Source: Glossina fuscipes (taxonomy: Eukaryota > Arthropoda > Insecta > Diptera > Glossinidae). From it: 64,000 nt of DNA. Below, in pieces: positions 1 through 14,105 of this stretch. The DNA lies in contig NW_023998417.1 in NCBI RefSeq assembly GCF_014805625.2, positions 5,729,722-5,793,721 of the forward strand, read 5' to 3'. The notes beneath the pieces were generated by a model. The model searched no databases, was not told where the DNA came from, and worked only from the letters and a program-made list of their open reading frames with translations. The position numbers and the translations under genes were made by a program. Numbering within the stretch: position 1 is the stretch's first letter; each line of letters begins with the position of its first letter.

Positions 1-2137
1 CATTTTGGACTTTTCCCATTTTCCACATTTTCCTTTTCACGTTCAAATGATTAGTTTTCAGTTCAGTTTTTTCTGTGTTAAGAGCGTATAGACAAGGCAT
101 AGAGCGTATCCACTTCTAAATGCAAGGATTATCGGATATTAATGATGTATTTCAAATGTTAATTATATTTTATCCTTTTATTTTTTTCATTACAATTATG
201 AAATATGTTTCAATATTCAATAATATTGAAGAAGTGCATGCCAAGCCATTTATGCATTTCTGTCATAAAGCTACTTGTACTTTGATATCTTGATTTACAT
301 TTGAACATACGAACGCATATATATGTGTATCTACACACATATGCCCATGAAAAAACAAACTTTGATCAGGTATTTTCCAAATTGGAAAACTTCATGGCCG
401 ACATAAAACAGGGAGTAAAGCAAAATGTTGTTGCTTTGCTATGTTAAATAGAAAAAAATTTTCCTTAATCTCTTTTGAAAACAAAAAAAGGCCGCACAAA
501 AGCTCTCTTATTAATGGCTAAGCACACATATATATAGAAATCGAGGACGAAACTTTCGATCTTTACTACGATCCTTCAACGCCTCTTTTGCTTTCCTTTT
601 TTTGTGTAATAATAATAAAATCGGCAGAATTTTTTTCGGAAAAAACATACATAAGCACGATATAACTTTTGTAGAATACAAAATTTTTTCGTCAAAGCAC
701 TTTTAACTCAATGTTTTTAATTCATGTTTTAAACACTAAACATCACAAGATTTCTTTCGTATTTTTCCGCTTGGAAATCCCTGCCTAACTATCCTAAGTC
801 AAATTTCACGTTTAAAGAGATGGAAAAAATTTTACTACTGCCTTCCAAGAGTGACGAGTGCCGCGAGGTGAAAATATAAATCTTAAGCTGTAGGTACGAA
901 AGCAAAGTGCGATCCATCGATCAATAATTTCTCATCATAGGAATGTGTGCGTATTCCGAGATAATATAAAATCAAGGATCAAAAATTTAATTAATACATC
1001 ATCCAACTGCCCTTGTAAGATGCTAGGAAGGAGGCTTATTATAGCAAAAAAAAAAAAAAAATAGTTTAGCATCCACTAAAAGCATAAATGCTGCTTAAAT
1101 TCTATACTGCAAGCTTTACTATCGCAATTGAAGCGTTTAGAGAATTTGAAAATAACAAAATTTCATTTGAAGACGTTTTAATGGCATTTCCATTACAATG
1201 ACAATGAACCTGCTTGTCAAGCTGTTTCAACATTAGAAAATATATGATTTACTGAAGCGATCAATCATCGAAATTAACTGACTTAGATGCTTTAGTTGTC
1301 AGTTAATCTCTTACATTTGAATTTGTTAGTTGTAACGGGAAAAGTTTATCTTGCAAATATTTTCAGGAATTTATTTCATGTATGAAAGGCAGAGATTGAC
1401 AAAGTGTATCGAGTGATTCCACATAAGGCGAACAAAATAAGACAATCATTTATTGTCTGTCAGACCAAATAGTTTTTTTGATTTATGCCTCGTCTTTTTT
1501 TCACTTTTTTGTTGTGTTGTATTTTTTTTATTAATTTTTTTTTTTTATTATTATTATTATTATTTTTATTATTTATTTATTTATTATTAATAATACAGAA
1601 AATATGTTCTTTGTTTTGATTTTTAAATATTTTTATCCTATTTTGTAAAATATAGAGATGTGAGAGGAGAAGCTTTTTTTACTTCTACTCAAAGCAACAC
1701 TAAAACTACAACTGATATTACTAAGCAACTATAATTACTTCTCTTACCCACTAATAGGCAGATTTTTGTTTTGTATTCGGTATTTTTTTTGTTTTTTCTT
1801 TGCTTAGATTTTCAACAAAAAAAAAAAAAAAAAAAAAAAAAATGTTCTAACTGAAGTTGTATAAAAGAGTAAACAAAATTTATAGAAATGTAACTATTTA
1901 GATAGAAGTGCTATACACTTATCGTAATTAGACTTAAGCTTAAACACAATAAGAAAAACAACTAAAAAAAATAAAAAAAATTAAAAAAAATCGAAAAGAA
2001 ATATACATTAAAATGGGCAACAACAATGTTGCGATCAATAGATCAATAATTGCCAAATGAAGTCGAATACAAAGAAACTTGAAATTGTCTCAAGAATAGT
2101 TTTTTTTTTTTTTGCTCATAATTTTTTATGAATCGCT
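1..2137. other. AT-rich intergenic sequence, no gene seen
   Basis: No open reading frame with coding character was found on either strand. The stretch is AT-rich with homopolymer runs, including 26 consecutive A at 1817-1842, and an ATT-rich simple tract around 1545-1592. The part from about 1600 to 2137 lies downstream of the minus-strand elongase and may hold its 3' UTR, but I could not fix a single polyadenylation site among many A/T runs. Confidence 0.6.
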
Positions 2138-3305
2138 TTATTCAAGCTTCATTTCATTAATTTTGAAACAATTATTATTGTTATTGGCATCAATTAAACG
2201 TTTCATTTGATCGCCTTGATCTAGAAATGATTTAGTTGGTACACAACCTAAACCACTTGCTGCTCTTAATGCTGCTTTAGTCGCTTTATGATGAGCCTTG
2301 CTATCGCGATATGTTTTCCTATAAAAATTACCGAATAGATATAAAAACACTAATGTGTTGGCAATAAAGAAGAACGTAAGCGTTTTTGGCATATTGCAAC
2401 CTTTTAGGGCAATGGTTACCATATAGATCATAATTAAAACGAATTGTATTAATTGTATGCTGGTCATGTACTTTTTCCACCATAAAAATTTTTGATATTG
2501 TGGACCCATTGCTGCTACTAAATAATAAAAATACATAATAATATGTACGCCGGAATTAAGTATGCCAATAACCACGCCCTGTTCTCCTAAAAAGATAAAA
2601 AATTATTATTAATAGGATCATATCCATATCGGACGTTCAATAACTTACCGGGCGCATATTTAAGATACATCCATGAAAATGTCGCAGTAACCGTATGATG
2701 ATAGACATGTAAAAATGATACTTGACTTTGCTTTTTACGCAACACGAAAAATGTTGTATCGAGTAAATCAATGATTTTCGAGAAGAAATAGAACCATGCA
2801 CCCGAATACAAATCTAAACTTTGCTCACGCGTTCGTAAAATTTCGCATTTCTTCGATAATAATGTATCCGTTATGCGACTCTCTTTCCAAGACTTGTCAA
2901 ATTGATCATAAAAATTGAATATGAAAAAACATTTATTGTATTTTAAATAATTTATGAAATAATTCATTAATATTTCAATTTACCCGACGACACATCCATA
3001 TTGAGTAACAAACTTGAAATGCATTATAAACAATCATCACGGTTTTCAAATTATACGGTTTACGATTTTTCATAAAAGCTGGACCGATTTTTAAAACAAA
3101 TAATAAATAAATCATTACTATGGTTAGCACAGGTCCAGGTGAGCTCATCAGAAACCAGCTGTCGATAGTTTCATCTAACATAAATATGTAGTTTGTAGTT
3201 AAAATTTATTTCGTTTTCTTTTTTATAAGTTTATAAGCATAACTTACCCACACCTTTGGATAAAGTCAAGTAACGTTCATTGAAAACTTTCATATAACCC
3301 GTCAT
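2138..3305 (-). CDS. ELOVL-family very long chain fatty acid elongase (divergent paralogue)
   Basis: Predicted 3-keto-acyl-CoA synthase of the ELO family, a multi-pass endoplasmic reticulum enzyme that condenses malonyl-CoA with a long acyl-CoA. Four exons join in frame: 3305-3248, 3174-2984, 2892-2649 and 2586-2138, giving 313 residues, a usual length. Donors and acceptors are GT/AG with phases 1, 0 and 1. Visible family features are SSPGPVLTI and KNRKPYNLK near the first membrane segments, LLDTTFFVLRKK, the catalytic histidine box HVYHH at about residues 145-149, and HIIMYFYYL plus WWKKYMTSIQ after it. The start is the ATG at 3305 (MTGYMKVFNE), the only ATG that splices in frame. Oddity: the loop before the first LLDT motif, which normally carries Cys-Gln-Pro and a Gly/Trp-rich stretch, is replaced by an unrelated sequence (RRSWKESRITDTLLSKK). 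The C-terminus has a run of five Asn. Substrate and orthologue are not assigned; it faces the opposite way to the second elongase 44 kb away. Confidence 0.9.
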
Positions 3306-3388
3306 CTTCTTTCGATTTTATTTATTCCTTTTTTTTTTTCTTTTTATTTAACTAGAATTATCATAAAAACATTGTTACATAGCATTTG

Positions 3389-3410
3389 ATATATATATAT
3401 ATATATATAT
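3389..3410. repeat. (TA)n microsatellite upstream of the elongase
   Basis: An uninterrupted AT dinucleotide tract of about 11 units, roughly 85 bp upstream of the predicted elongase start codon on the minus strand. Confidence 0.9.
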
Positions 3411-5158
3411 AATAATTATATCCATCACCAGAAAAATGTATTAATTGTTTGATTTATTTAATGTTAACAATGTACACAGATGCGTATCACAAAGTTTAAT
3501 AACTACTAGCAGTAACTAAAGGTTACAATGAAAAGTAAAGTTAATATCCGTTTGTGTGTTTATTTGAAATTGCGATTAAAATTTTCAGAAAACCCCTTTA
3601 ATAATTGCATCTTTTGCATTACGTGCCACAAATTTTTTATCATTGATTAACAATGCGAAGAAACTAAACTCGACTTAACCTCAAATATTTTTTTACAATC
3701 GCAATTTCATAGTTTATCTTCAACATTTATTATTTCGGTTTTGTCAGCAACGATGCGAAAAAATACTCTCGGAATTCATTGAGCGCAGAGTCAATAAATT
3801 GAAGTTAACGAACTCGCACGACAGACGTACTCGTTTCTTCCAGTTTATTTGCTAGTTATACTTCGCAGTAAGATGTAACCCATCACTCAGTATATCTTCG
3901 TTTATATTATGGCGACTCTTGACTGCCGAGAAAACACATTTTTTTTAGAAGGTTTGCTAATTTCAAGCAATGTCATGCGGACAGTGATGAGGCTGACGTA
4001 TTAATAGATAAAATAATATAAAAAAAAAAAATCTGCACCAAGTCGTACAGGGTCCGAACAGGAAAGTTGCATAAGTTAACTCACACCCTGAAGATGTCGA
4101 AAGAAAAGTCTATTCGGAGTGCGTGTCGCGTTTGCTTACTTTTGATTAAGAACAACGTCTTGGAGTCGTTCGGAAAAGGTAAAAAGCAAATGGACAGGAA
4201 CGGAGCAGAGAGATCATCACTACACCCCAGAGTTCGAGTAGTTGAGCGGGCAGGAACCGGTGAAAGTGACCGAAAAGTCTAAAGTCGACTGCGAACATTG
4301 TGGCGTTCTTTTCCGCTTAGTATACTAAACGGCAGACAAATTTTCCTTGCGTGAAAAGTGAATACATCTACCATCGCCCTATGAAGAAGAAGCTTAACAC
4401 TTTTTTTTTTTTTTTGAAGAAATAGAATAAACAGCAAACGCGTTCCGTTTTAACAGGCGAAGAATCGCCTCGGTCATTAACCTTTGTATGATAAGTTATA
4501 CGATGTAATATAATCGCAGAACTTGAAATTTATTTCATTTCAAAGCCAACTGATTATGGAAGAAGTTATTCTAAATAGAATACTTCACGCTTCATATACA
4601 GGAGATATGTTAGATTTGTCGAGTGCTTTTAACGCTTAACAATACTCATTGAAGTCGCCGTACAATATTTATTGTATTCAATCATGTCACTTTACACATA
4701 TGTGTACAGGTGTACCTGGCCACATGTTAAAATGTTGTCTAGAAGAATAAATTTTGTCGTCACTTGTTTTTCTTTTTCCACTCGCACCACTCTATGTTAT
4801 GTTTGCAAAACAATCAAAAATCAATTTATGGGTATTCCCCCAAAATTACCAAACAATTGATCATTTTTCGCTTAAACTATTTATTTATTTCTTATAGCAC
4901 GTATACAACACAGCATAAATTTTATTTTATAAATAACGCCATACTTACCTACTACGAAATCTGATAACAAATTCATTAGCATAAATTAAAAATATGATAC
5001 GCATGTAAGATTACAATTTCAAGAATGTATCAATAATAAAAATGAGATAAAAAAGAAGAAGAAGAAGAAGAAGTTAGCTCAAACATTTGATTTAATCTCA
5101 GCTAAGTTGTAAGTCTGGAAAATCAACTAAATTGCATCAAGGGTTCGTCTTGTATATA

Positions 5159-5162
<4 letters not shown>

Positions 5163-5198
<36 letters not shown>

Positions 5199-5213
5199 TA
5201 TATATATATATAA
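5163..5213. repeat. (TA)n microsatellite
   Basis: A TA dinucleotide tract of about 50 bp with a single TTAG interruption near 5195. Short open frames over it (Tyr-Ile repeats) are artefacts of the repeat. Confidence 0.95.
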
Positions 5214-7743
5214 GTAAACCGGGGTATGTTAAATCATATCTGTGTGTGTGTGTCACGTTAATATTAAAACATAGTTTGAAAGATACGATAGCAATATGTT
5301 TGCCGCAGGATTAAGTATTTCTGACGTCATATTAGATTTTAAAAAATAAATATTGTCCGGTCATAATCGAGACGAGTGGGTGGAATGGTGAATCATTTGA
5401 TGATTCTTTAATGCGGTTTATCAGTAGAAAGTCTGGCTCAAGAGAATGTTTATAGTTTTCTTTGGACTTTTCTGATCTCAACAAGGCACATTAACTGGTA
5501 GGAAAAGAAATCTTCATAGGACGATTAACACATTAATGGCATTAATGTAAGGAAATTTGTAGCAGTTACAGAAGAAGAAAAGATTTTGATTCCAAAGGCA
5601 TTAATAGAAGCTGATACTTCCCATAGCTGCTATAGATAGCGAAATTAAACTTTTCACCTATCTTCCAAAATGACTTTAGTCGCTTGCCGTCTTTTTTTAA
5701 ACCTATCATATCGGAAACTAGCTTGATTGTTTAGGCAAAGAGCCAAAAATCTGCATAGCAACTTCTGCATGCTTGAAAAGGTGAACAAGCGAAGAGACCA
5801 AAGAACGTAATGGTGGGCATAGCTGCAAGATCTCAAGCTAATAAAATTAGCATCTTTCTTAGCATCCTTAACCTTAACCCCAATATAATTGCGATCCAAT
5901 GTTTAAAATCTCATATCTCTCAGATACCTACGCATGGTATTTTTTTTTTTTTAAATCCTTAAATGCATTTCATTTTATTTTTAATTTTTTTTAATTACAT
6001 ATTTTTTTTAAAAACATAATTTGAAAATTAATTGAAGCTTGAATGTAGGCAATTGGCAATAACATCATGCATTTAAGGGTTAAATTACAAAAATTTTTCA
6101 TGTCTCAAAATTTGAATTGAGCTTTAAGTTGTCAATGGGAAAATTTTTCATGTATTTAAACAATAAAACATTACGTATATTATGGAACTATATACAGTAA
6201 ATAATACAAAATGTTTTTCGTGTTAATGCCTTAATTGATTCAAAAACGAACACATACAATACATTCACATATATATATCGCAATTTTTCACACAGTTTTC
6301 TTAAATTAAGTGTAGAAGAGTTCAATGACAAAAGAATAAATTTTTTTTTTTTTTTTTTTGTTTATTTTGGTTAAAGTCAAAACCACGGTATTAATGAAAC
6401 GTGAAGAATTCTTTATGCACCTGACATTCATTAAATGCATTGTACGTACATTGGCGTGTTTGCGCAAGCAGACGTTTAACGTTACAAAAGAACTCTTTAC
6501 GTAGAACGCAAATGTAGACATCATCAACATCAAAACATTATACATTCAGTCATTTGTTTGTGATTCATGTTAATTTTATCAAGCCATTGGTAATATACAT
6601 TAAAATATAAAACACTTTGCATCCTATAAATTTTGTAAGAAGAAGAATTCTTAGCCACACTTTTCGGCGAATGGATTGTACGCTTGTGCGTTTGCTTGTC
6701 TGTCGTTTGTATGCGTTTGTTATTTTTATTCGCCTAAACAAAAATATTAAAACTTCCTTTGGCCCAAGTATAAAGTGGAAAACTCGCATGGAAACCAGCG
6801 CATCTTCAACCTGCTATAGCTAACTAATGATAAAATTAAAAATATCGATAAAGTTAAACAACTTTTGCTGAAAATTTATGTACGACATTGTTGAAGACCA
6901 TTATAGACCACAACCATTCCGTTTGTACTGTTGACTTGATGTACACTATATAAAAACCCGATAAACGATATTTAATCGATTCAACGAGTAATGCCGGCCC
7001 AATTCTATATTCCGTTACACACCGACTGTTGAAATTTTGAAAGTCAGAGAAGACACAAAAAAAGAAAGAAGAAAACGAAGCCATTACTGAAACGTTCGAG
7101 CCTTGCTTTTTTCTCTTTTTTTGTGCCGTATTTCTTATATGCAACACAATTTAACTATTTTTTTGACTTCGATAAATAACACATCAACCCTTACTATTGT
7201 TAAATCTTTATATATATATATTATTTATATCCATTTGTATTTATGTATAAGAGCTTGATTTTCCTGCCAGTTTTCTTATTGTGAAAATGCGTTTGTTTTA
7301 TTTAATTTATTTAGTATTTTAAGAAACCTGTATTTATACGCGATTGTATTAGAAATCAAGCTTTAAGATAGAAGTCAAGGTAGTCATCTCTTCGCTAAAG
7401 TTGCTTTAAAAATCTTAAATGAATTTTTCGTATAGATTTTGAACATGTTTATCTAGCATAGCCGCACGACAAGAACTCAAGCAAACAAAAGTGTACTAAT
7501 AACAAGCAAATGGAAAAACAATTCCACAAAACATTGCAATTAATTCGCAAAATGCAGCAAATATATATATATATATATATATGTATACAAAACATATGCT
7601 GTTAAACACTATGATGACTTTAAACAATTTCGTGTTAACTAAAAATCTTCAAAAAAATGTTTTTTTTTGGCAAAAGACTATGGGTTTAAGTTATTTTACA
7701 AGAAAATTGATTGTCCATTCTTAGTGACTCGGCAAACAAAGAA

Positions 7744-7870
7744 AAACAAGCAAGAAAGTTATATTCGGCCAGGGCCGAATCTCGCATATCCACCACTAAG
7801 CTTTTCGCATTCTACGCTCCAAAGTCGTTTATTTGATACCCATATCGCTGATATTGTTAAGAAGAAAGTA
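7744..7870 (+). mobile_element. Fragment of dispersed fly repeat (ACAAGTAAG-type head)
   Basis: Begins ACAAGCAAGAAAGTTATATT and continues with a short inverted motif CGGCCagGGCCG and GAATCTCGCATATCC. The same head, diverged, recurs in this window at 32286 and 36207. Heads of this form, followed by a short palindrome and a CATATCC/TATACCC stretch, are frequent in fly genomes as non-autonomous dispersed elements. No coding capacity. Family name not assigned. Confidence 0.5.
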
Positions 7871-9699
7871 ACTCGCCCGGTCGCGGCGTCTAACGTCATT
7901 TTAGAATTAACCCATTTTTCACATCTTCATTTCAGGAATGGACAAAATAGTTTCTGTCTCGCTTGCGTTATGATAAATAAACATAAAACTTCAAAGAATT
8001 GGAAAAAATAAGATTTAATCACTAGTAACTATGTGTGGGCATGGTCGCAAATATTATACGTAGGCCAAGCATTTCTGATTTATATATAAAATGGGAAGAA
8101 CTTTATAAAAACTTTTTTTTTTGTGATTTATCACATAAGTCAAATGACGGAAAAGAATCTTGAATTAAGTCAATCCTAAACGAAAATTAAATTTTTAAAT
8201 CTAGTTTCTTAAGATTATCTAAAATCCAAGCTCTTGAAAATAGAATTTCAAACCGTAGAAGTCTTATACTGAATCTTTCGAAATTTTTGTGGATCAGAAA
8301 TGGGTTATGCTTCTGCATGTAAAATATAATTTGCTTGCATCGAAAAATCGACTGCCCAATGAAAGCTATCGATGAAATTCTTCCGTTCCGTCATAATGAT
8401 AGCTAAAGGAAAATAGTCAACCGTACGCTTAGTGCGTTTAATCAAAGTATCACTTACTTACTTTCTTCCATTTTGAAAGATATTTTCTTTTCAAAAAAAA
8501 AAAAACAGAACAGAATTTTGTGCACGTCTTTCTGATTTGCTTTTTTCCTCTTTACCTGTATTCATCAACATTTGAACGATCATCGTTGGTATAAGCGAAT
8601 TAATGCATTATTCAAAATTAAGTAATGTAAGCATTTGAAAAGCACTCAATTAAAGGTACATGGAAACAAGGCATAAACAAATAACGTGAACAAATATTTT
8701 GCTTTTTAACAGCGAACGGTAAAAGTATTTCCCGTAATAGTTCGAAAAGCTCATTACAAATATCTTAAATGGAAAGACGATATACGAATAATTCTTTGCT
8801 TACATACTACACAAATATATATATTTATTGTTACAACGTAGTAACTATTTGCTTAGAAGGTGAAAAAGAAGTTCGTGCATTTGATTTTTAATTCATTTCC
8901 ACAGGAATGGCTTCAAAGTGATCTTGAAAAATAAAAAAAAAGAAGAAAACATCTCAACAGTCAGTAGCTAATCAAAGCTTTAGCCAAACATTTAAAAATT
9001 TTTCAAATATTTTCACTCACAAATCAAGCGTTATGACATAAAACAGAATGATTTACAAGAAGTTCACTGATCTGCCGTTCCTGCCGTTCCTGTTACATTG
9101 ATATTAATGAAAAGCTAATTTTGTTATATAACATTATGGCTGATCGATGAAAAGAATCTTTTGAAAAATCTATATGGTCCCATTGAAAGTCAGATTGCTG
9201 GAACACCTGGAATTGATCGGATGATAATAATTCAGTTGAAAGTCACATATAAACCAAAAATGAAAAGACGAACCGAAATTTAGTCAAGGAGCTTTTAAAG
9301 AACGCACAAGGAAATCCGTGGCTCTATGAAAAGTACATAACTGAATAAATTGCTTATTAAGGTTTGAATTACTGTAAATGAATGTCTTTCTCATCAAACG
9401 AACAGAAAAAAAAATTATACAAAGATGTTCATGTTCGGTTCTACTATAAGTTCAGGATGTGACATCCTGAGTTGAGATCAAGGGTGTTCAGTATTTACAG
9501 TATGGCAAAGATATTTTCCCGTTTGCTTCTTTCTAAAACTATTTCATACAATTGCTTAACGTGAGTGTTTCTTAAGAAAAGTTATACATATACATATTTC
9601 TCATTCACTTACTTTTAAATGGCTAAGTGAACGTTCGGAGTTAAATCTCTTAATCCTACATTCTATCCTTTACTTATATTTACACTCTACAACATTTGT

Positions 9700-9915
9700 G
9701 CAAGAAGGTATATTAAGTTTGTGTGGCTGTGTGCAACATTCCCCAGAAGAATTTTAAGTAGATCCACCTTTTATTAAACCGATCGATTCTCAGCCATTTT
9801 CCAAACCGCTTTAAAACTAGTCCGTCCATCTGTCTGTGTGATATCTATCCATTTGCTTCTGCGCCCAGCTTACAGTTGGAAAATTTCCGAGAAATTTTCA
9901 CAAAATCTTGTACGG
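9700..9915. mobile_element. Fragment of dispersed repeat with GTCY-type core
   Basis: Contains AAGGTATATTAAGTTTGTGT and, about 130 bp on, a degenerate GTCC/GTCT tetranucleotide core (AGTCCGTCCATCTGTCTGTG). The order and motifs match a dispersed element type seen elsewhere in the window and common in flies. Ends are not defined. Confidence 0.45.
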
Positions 9916-10714
9916 TAAGGTTTTTTTACCTCAACGCAAATTATAATTCCAGTTGAGAACATTTTTCTTGGGTAAAATAGTATTTTGGCAAACTAAATGA
10001 ACGTAAAAACTTCGACGTGGATAAAAAACTCGCTCTTCGCATAACGACAAAGCTTTCTTTTACCATTTAATGATAACATTTGTTAGTGACAAGTTTCGAC
10101 TCCAGGGATTCACTGTTCCCTTCCATTCCCATTTAAGTAACCTAACTGTTTTTCATAGTCTTTGGTAAGCCTATGGCAAAAAGGTTATAACCTAAAAGGA
10201 AGACTCATATTAGTCAATATATTTAATGGTAGTTGTTTGACCTTGCCCTACTTTTTTGTATTAGGTTATGAGTAACTTTAACTTTACTCTAATCTCTGTA
10301 AACCTATGTAAAAATAAATAATCATTAGAGGAAGGTTTCAAGATTTTCTGAAACGATAATTCTTTTTCATTTGCCGTAAACATAATCAATGCTTAAAATA
10401 TCGAAAACGTTGTAATAATTATCTGATCGTGTTGTGTATTAGTGACGCACCCATTTTTAAAAAAATTTATGTAAATAAGGTTTCTGATTAAAGTTCATAA
10501 AACTGAACGACAATTTGTTGTTTTCATTTTTGTTTTTGTTTTTATAATAAAAACTTATAGTACAAGTGAATGAACTTCTCATATATGTGCGGCAAATACT
10601 GAATATTAAATATATACAACGAACTGGTCTTTAAAAGGAAAACCAAATACCAAATAGAAGAACTTTCTTTAAATAAGAGGAGATCAAGAGTCTATGAAAT
10701 CTTTTCTTTTGGCA

Positions 10715-10985
10715 CATATTTATGCCCATCAACGAGGCATGGGAGATACATTCATTTTGTCATAACATTTGCAACACGCAGAGGTGAACTTTACAGGTAC
10801 TGCAATGTGCAATGTGTGTTCATAGTCATCGTACAGCATCAAATTCTGATTCGATGAGGACATATTTTTCCGTTTATCGGAAGATCTATCTATCTATTGG
10901 TCTGTGCATGTCTCTATGGTAAACTTACTCCAGTTTGCAAAAATTAACACATCGGACCGAACTTAGTAAAAGCAGTGGACGTTCT
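10715..10985. mobile_element. Fragment of dispersed repeat with GTCY-type core
   Basis: Starts with ATTTATGCCCATCAACGAGG and TACATTCATTTTGTCATAAC, then a degenerate core (CTATCTATCTATTGGTCTGT) about 150 bp later. Related in plan to the copy in the AdipoR intron at 26302. Non-coding and diverged. Confidence 0.45.
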
Positions 10986-11026
10986 TGTACGCTGTTCTTT
11001 ATTTAAAATTCTTCAATCACGTCAAA

Positions 11027-11130
11027 GAACAGGCTTGCAGTGTAGAATAAGGTGAAAGCACTTGTTTTCTCAAAAGAAGAACAGGCTTGCAGTGTAGGAT
11101 AAGGTGAAGGCACTTGTTTTCTCAAAAGAA
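11027..11130. repeat. 52-bp tandem duplication, two units
   Basis: Unit 1 is 11027-11078 and unit 2 is 11079-11130; both begin GAACAGGCTTGCAGTGTAG and end TTTTCTCAAAAGAA. I count two mismatches between the units, so the duplication is recent compared with the surrounding repeats. No gene overlaps it. Confidence 0.95.
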
Positions 11131-11455
11131 GAAAAAAATTCAAAAACTAAAAATGATGCAATATATACATGTGAAAAAAATCGGCCACACCCAACCAAAC
11201 TTATAAAGCAGTAAAATTTAATATTTCTCGAGGTTCTTTGAAATAAAATTGATGCAAGCATAAAAAATTCGGTCACAGTCAAATATTAATATTTTGTTTT
11301 TTTTGTATTTTAATATAGCTCTTGATCATAAAAACTGTCAAAGCTTATAGATCGTTCAAACTATATAGTTAATAAAATTAGAATAGAAATTTTTAAATTA
11401 ATTCTAATATTGCATCATGTTTATGCAAAGATCAGATAAAAAGATCATTCATCCA

Positions 11456-11551
11456 CATATATATATATATGTATGTGGCACGCATTTAAATATATATATA
11501 TATATGTATAAATAATGTATACAGATATATTATATGTATAATATATGTATG

Positions 11552-11594
<43 letters not shown>

Positions 11595-11595
11595 A
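11456..11595. repeat. Compound (TA)n / TATG microsatellite
   Basis: About 140 bp built from TA runs broken by TATG and ATAATG units. Simple sequence with no coding meaning. Confidence 0.9.
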
Positions 11596-14074
11596 CTGAT
11601 TGTCGTCAGTAAACAATAGCAATATTTAACTAATTTTAATAACTAAATAAATATTTGTTAATTTAACAACATCATTATCTGTTGTAAAGAAGAAAATAAA
11701 TAGAAGAACGTATAACACTCTGAGCACATTCGCATTCGCCTTAAAGTGAATTTTGAATATTCATCTTACACACGATCAATACGTTTAAAAATATCTAACT
11801 CATAAATTGTGCAATCTCATTGCAAGCTTAATGCGATCTATGGCTAACATATGGGAAATATTATATATGACAATCGACTGGGGGATTTTTTCCTATCCGC
11901 GCCACATATTTAAGTAAACTAACAGATTTATCGAATGTTAATAAAGCAAATTAATATGTATAGGAAGTTCTGGAGCCTGAATAGAGTGTAAATAGCGAGA
12001 TACTATATCTACCAATCTATCCGTTTATTGAATCGAAGATTACGACTTGAAAATTTTGTGTTAAATTTAATATCATTATTTTCATATCACTATTGTTAGA
12101 TCAAGATGAAAAACCTGTCCAATCTGCGCCCAAAAGCTTTCTTTTCGCTATTCCGCGCATTCCTAAGAATTGCATTTAGATTATATGAAAATAGAAAAGG
12201 CATATGTTCGGCTATGACTGAATCTTTCTCTTAAACAAAGAATTAAAAACAAAGGGCTAAAAAAAAACGATATTGGGCGCTTGGCTGATTTTGTATCATT
12301 TTTATATACACACACATGGAAATGTTTATCATTTTTTTTATCGTAGTGATGAGCAAGAAATTCAGTTAGTAATTTATGCTGCACCATAAGGGTCCTTTGA
12401 TCGATTTGGCCCATTTACATGCCCATCAGCATGCGAAGCCGATATCACTTTTGCTGCCAGGCGAGTATTCTCCGCAGGCAAAATTTGATGCATTATATGC
12501 TAATGAATGTCTATTACACTTTAAAGCTTCCTTCTGCGTTTGGAACATAAGTCCTAAAGTAAAGCCCCCATCCCCGCGCAACTTTTAGTTTCTGAATCTG
12601 AACTTATTTCGTCTCCTTGATTGTTACACGTGCTTCGTAACTATTTTAAAACTGAAATAACAGATATTTTCTGATTACCTGTGTCAACGGGAGTAAATCT
12701 CTTCAATTATGCTCTGATTGAGACAACATAGCATTTTCTCAGTAATTGTGGCTCTTTTTTGGTTGTTTTAGAAGGAATGATGTATGGTACAATGGCGTGC
12801 TTACAAATCGGTTTCGCTTTGACTTTCCTACCTTTACTTTCTATTTCATTGATACACAACAAGGGTAACTTTCTTTTAAAGGGCTTCGAAGATTATAAGG
12901 GCATGGCTTATTTATGGTTTTTACTATGAAAACAAGGCGCCCGGTGGCTGTGACGAGCTAGAGGTGATAGGTTAAAGATGAATCTATGAATTTGATATGC
13001 ATTTCACATTCATTTTAAAATTCAATTATCGTATTGTTAATTGGTAAATGTAAATAACTTATGACGGAAGAGATAATTGACTGTAAAATTATTGCATTTA
13101 AACTTAACGTCAACACATATCTATTTACATAAACTATTATATAGTATCGCTTATTGTAAGCGTGTGTAAAAACACCGAAACAAATTTTTTTAAATACAAT
13201 TTTAATGATTTATAGTTTATATCTTGATCAAATATGTTTTTAGATCGAATCTATTGCTAACTGCTGTGCTGTTCTTCCTTCTATTACTCTAAAATGAAAA
13301 TCATTTTCAAATTAAAATTAAGAGAAATTAAATTTGTAACCCTGCAAGCATAACATCCCTTTCGTTCACTATAGCAAAAGGCTCACGGTAGTTCAGTAAG
13401 GCCAACACGCTTCAAGAGAAATCCGCATATTTACAGGGGACAAGATCTTAACGGGCAGTCACAGTGAATTTTTCGGAAAATCGTTTTTTTGTTTTTTTTT
13501 TTTGAAGGCTTAACAGATTCTTTTAAGTTTCCAAAGTGTCAAGAAAAAACTTAATAATTGGAAGAAATTTTGTTTTTGGAAATATGTTGCAAGCCCTCTG
13601 TGAACACTAACTGTGCCCAAGAAGAAACATTTTTTTAAATATCTTGGCTTCTAATCTCTTTAATCCGGGAACGGCATGCATTTACAAACAAAAGAACGTT
13701 AATGTAATTTAAGCTCATGCACAAAAAGGACTTGTTTGTCATAGCGCGACTAGTATAGCTGTCGCTGAATGGTCTAAATTTTGAAAGCTTTTTGCATTGC
13801 CTTCAAGACAATCCTAGCGAATCGAGCTGATGGTTCCAGAGGTCTGTTTGAGCAAAAAGTTTGCAAAGGAAGGAAAAAGGAAAAAGTTTAGGCTCCGCGC
13901 AGTAAGTAAGTGTCAGATATTTCGTTCGTTTCTGTCTACAGCACAATAATTTTTTTTTTTTTTTCGAGTCCATTACAAAACCTTTACATATAACATTCTA
14001 AAGAGAAAATTCGCGATAAGTTAAGCTAAACGTTATTCATTAACCACTCATTGCTTTTTTTTTGGTCGAAAACT

Positions 14075-14105
14075 GTGTATGCGTGTGTGTGTGTGTGTGT
14101 GTGCG
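14075..14105. repeat. (GT)n microsatellite
   Basis: Alternating GT tract of roughly 12 units with GC interruptions at both ends. Confidence 0.95.

Noticed and set aside
4067..4282. 71-codon frame upstream of the minus-strand elongase
   Set aside because: Less A/T-rich than its surroundings but with no domain or homology I recognise and no splice partner; could be promoter-proximal sequence of the elongase.
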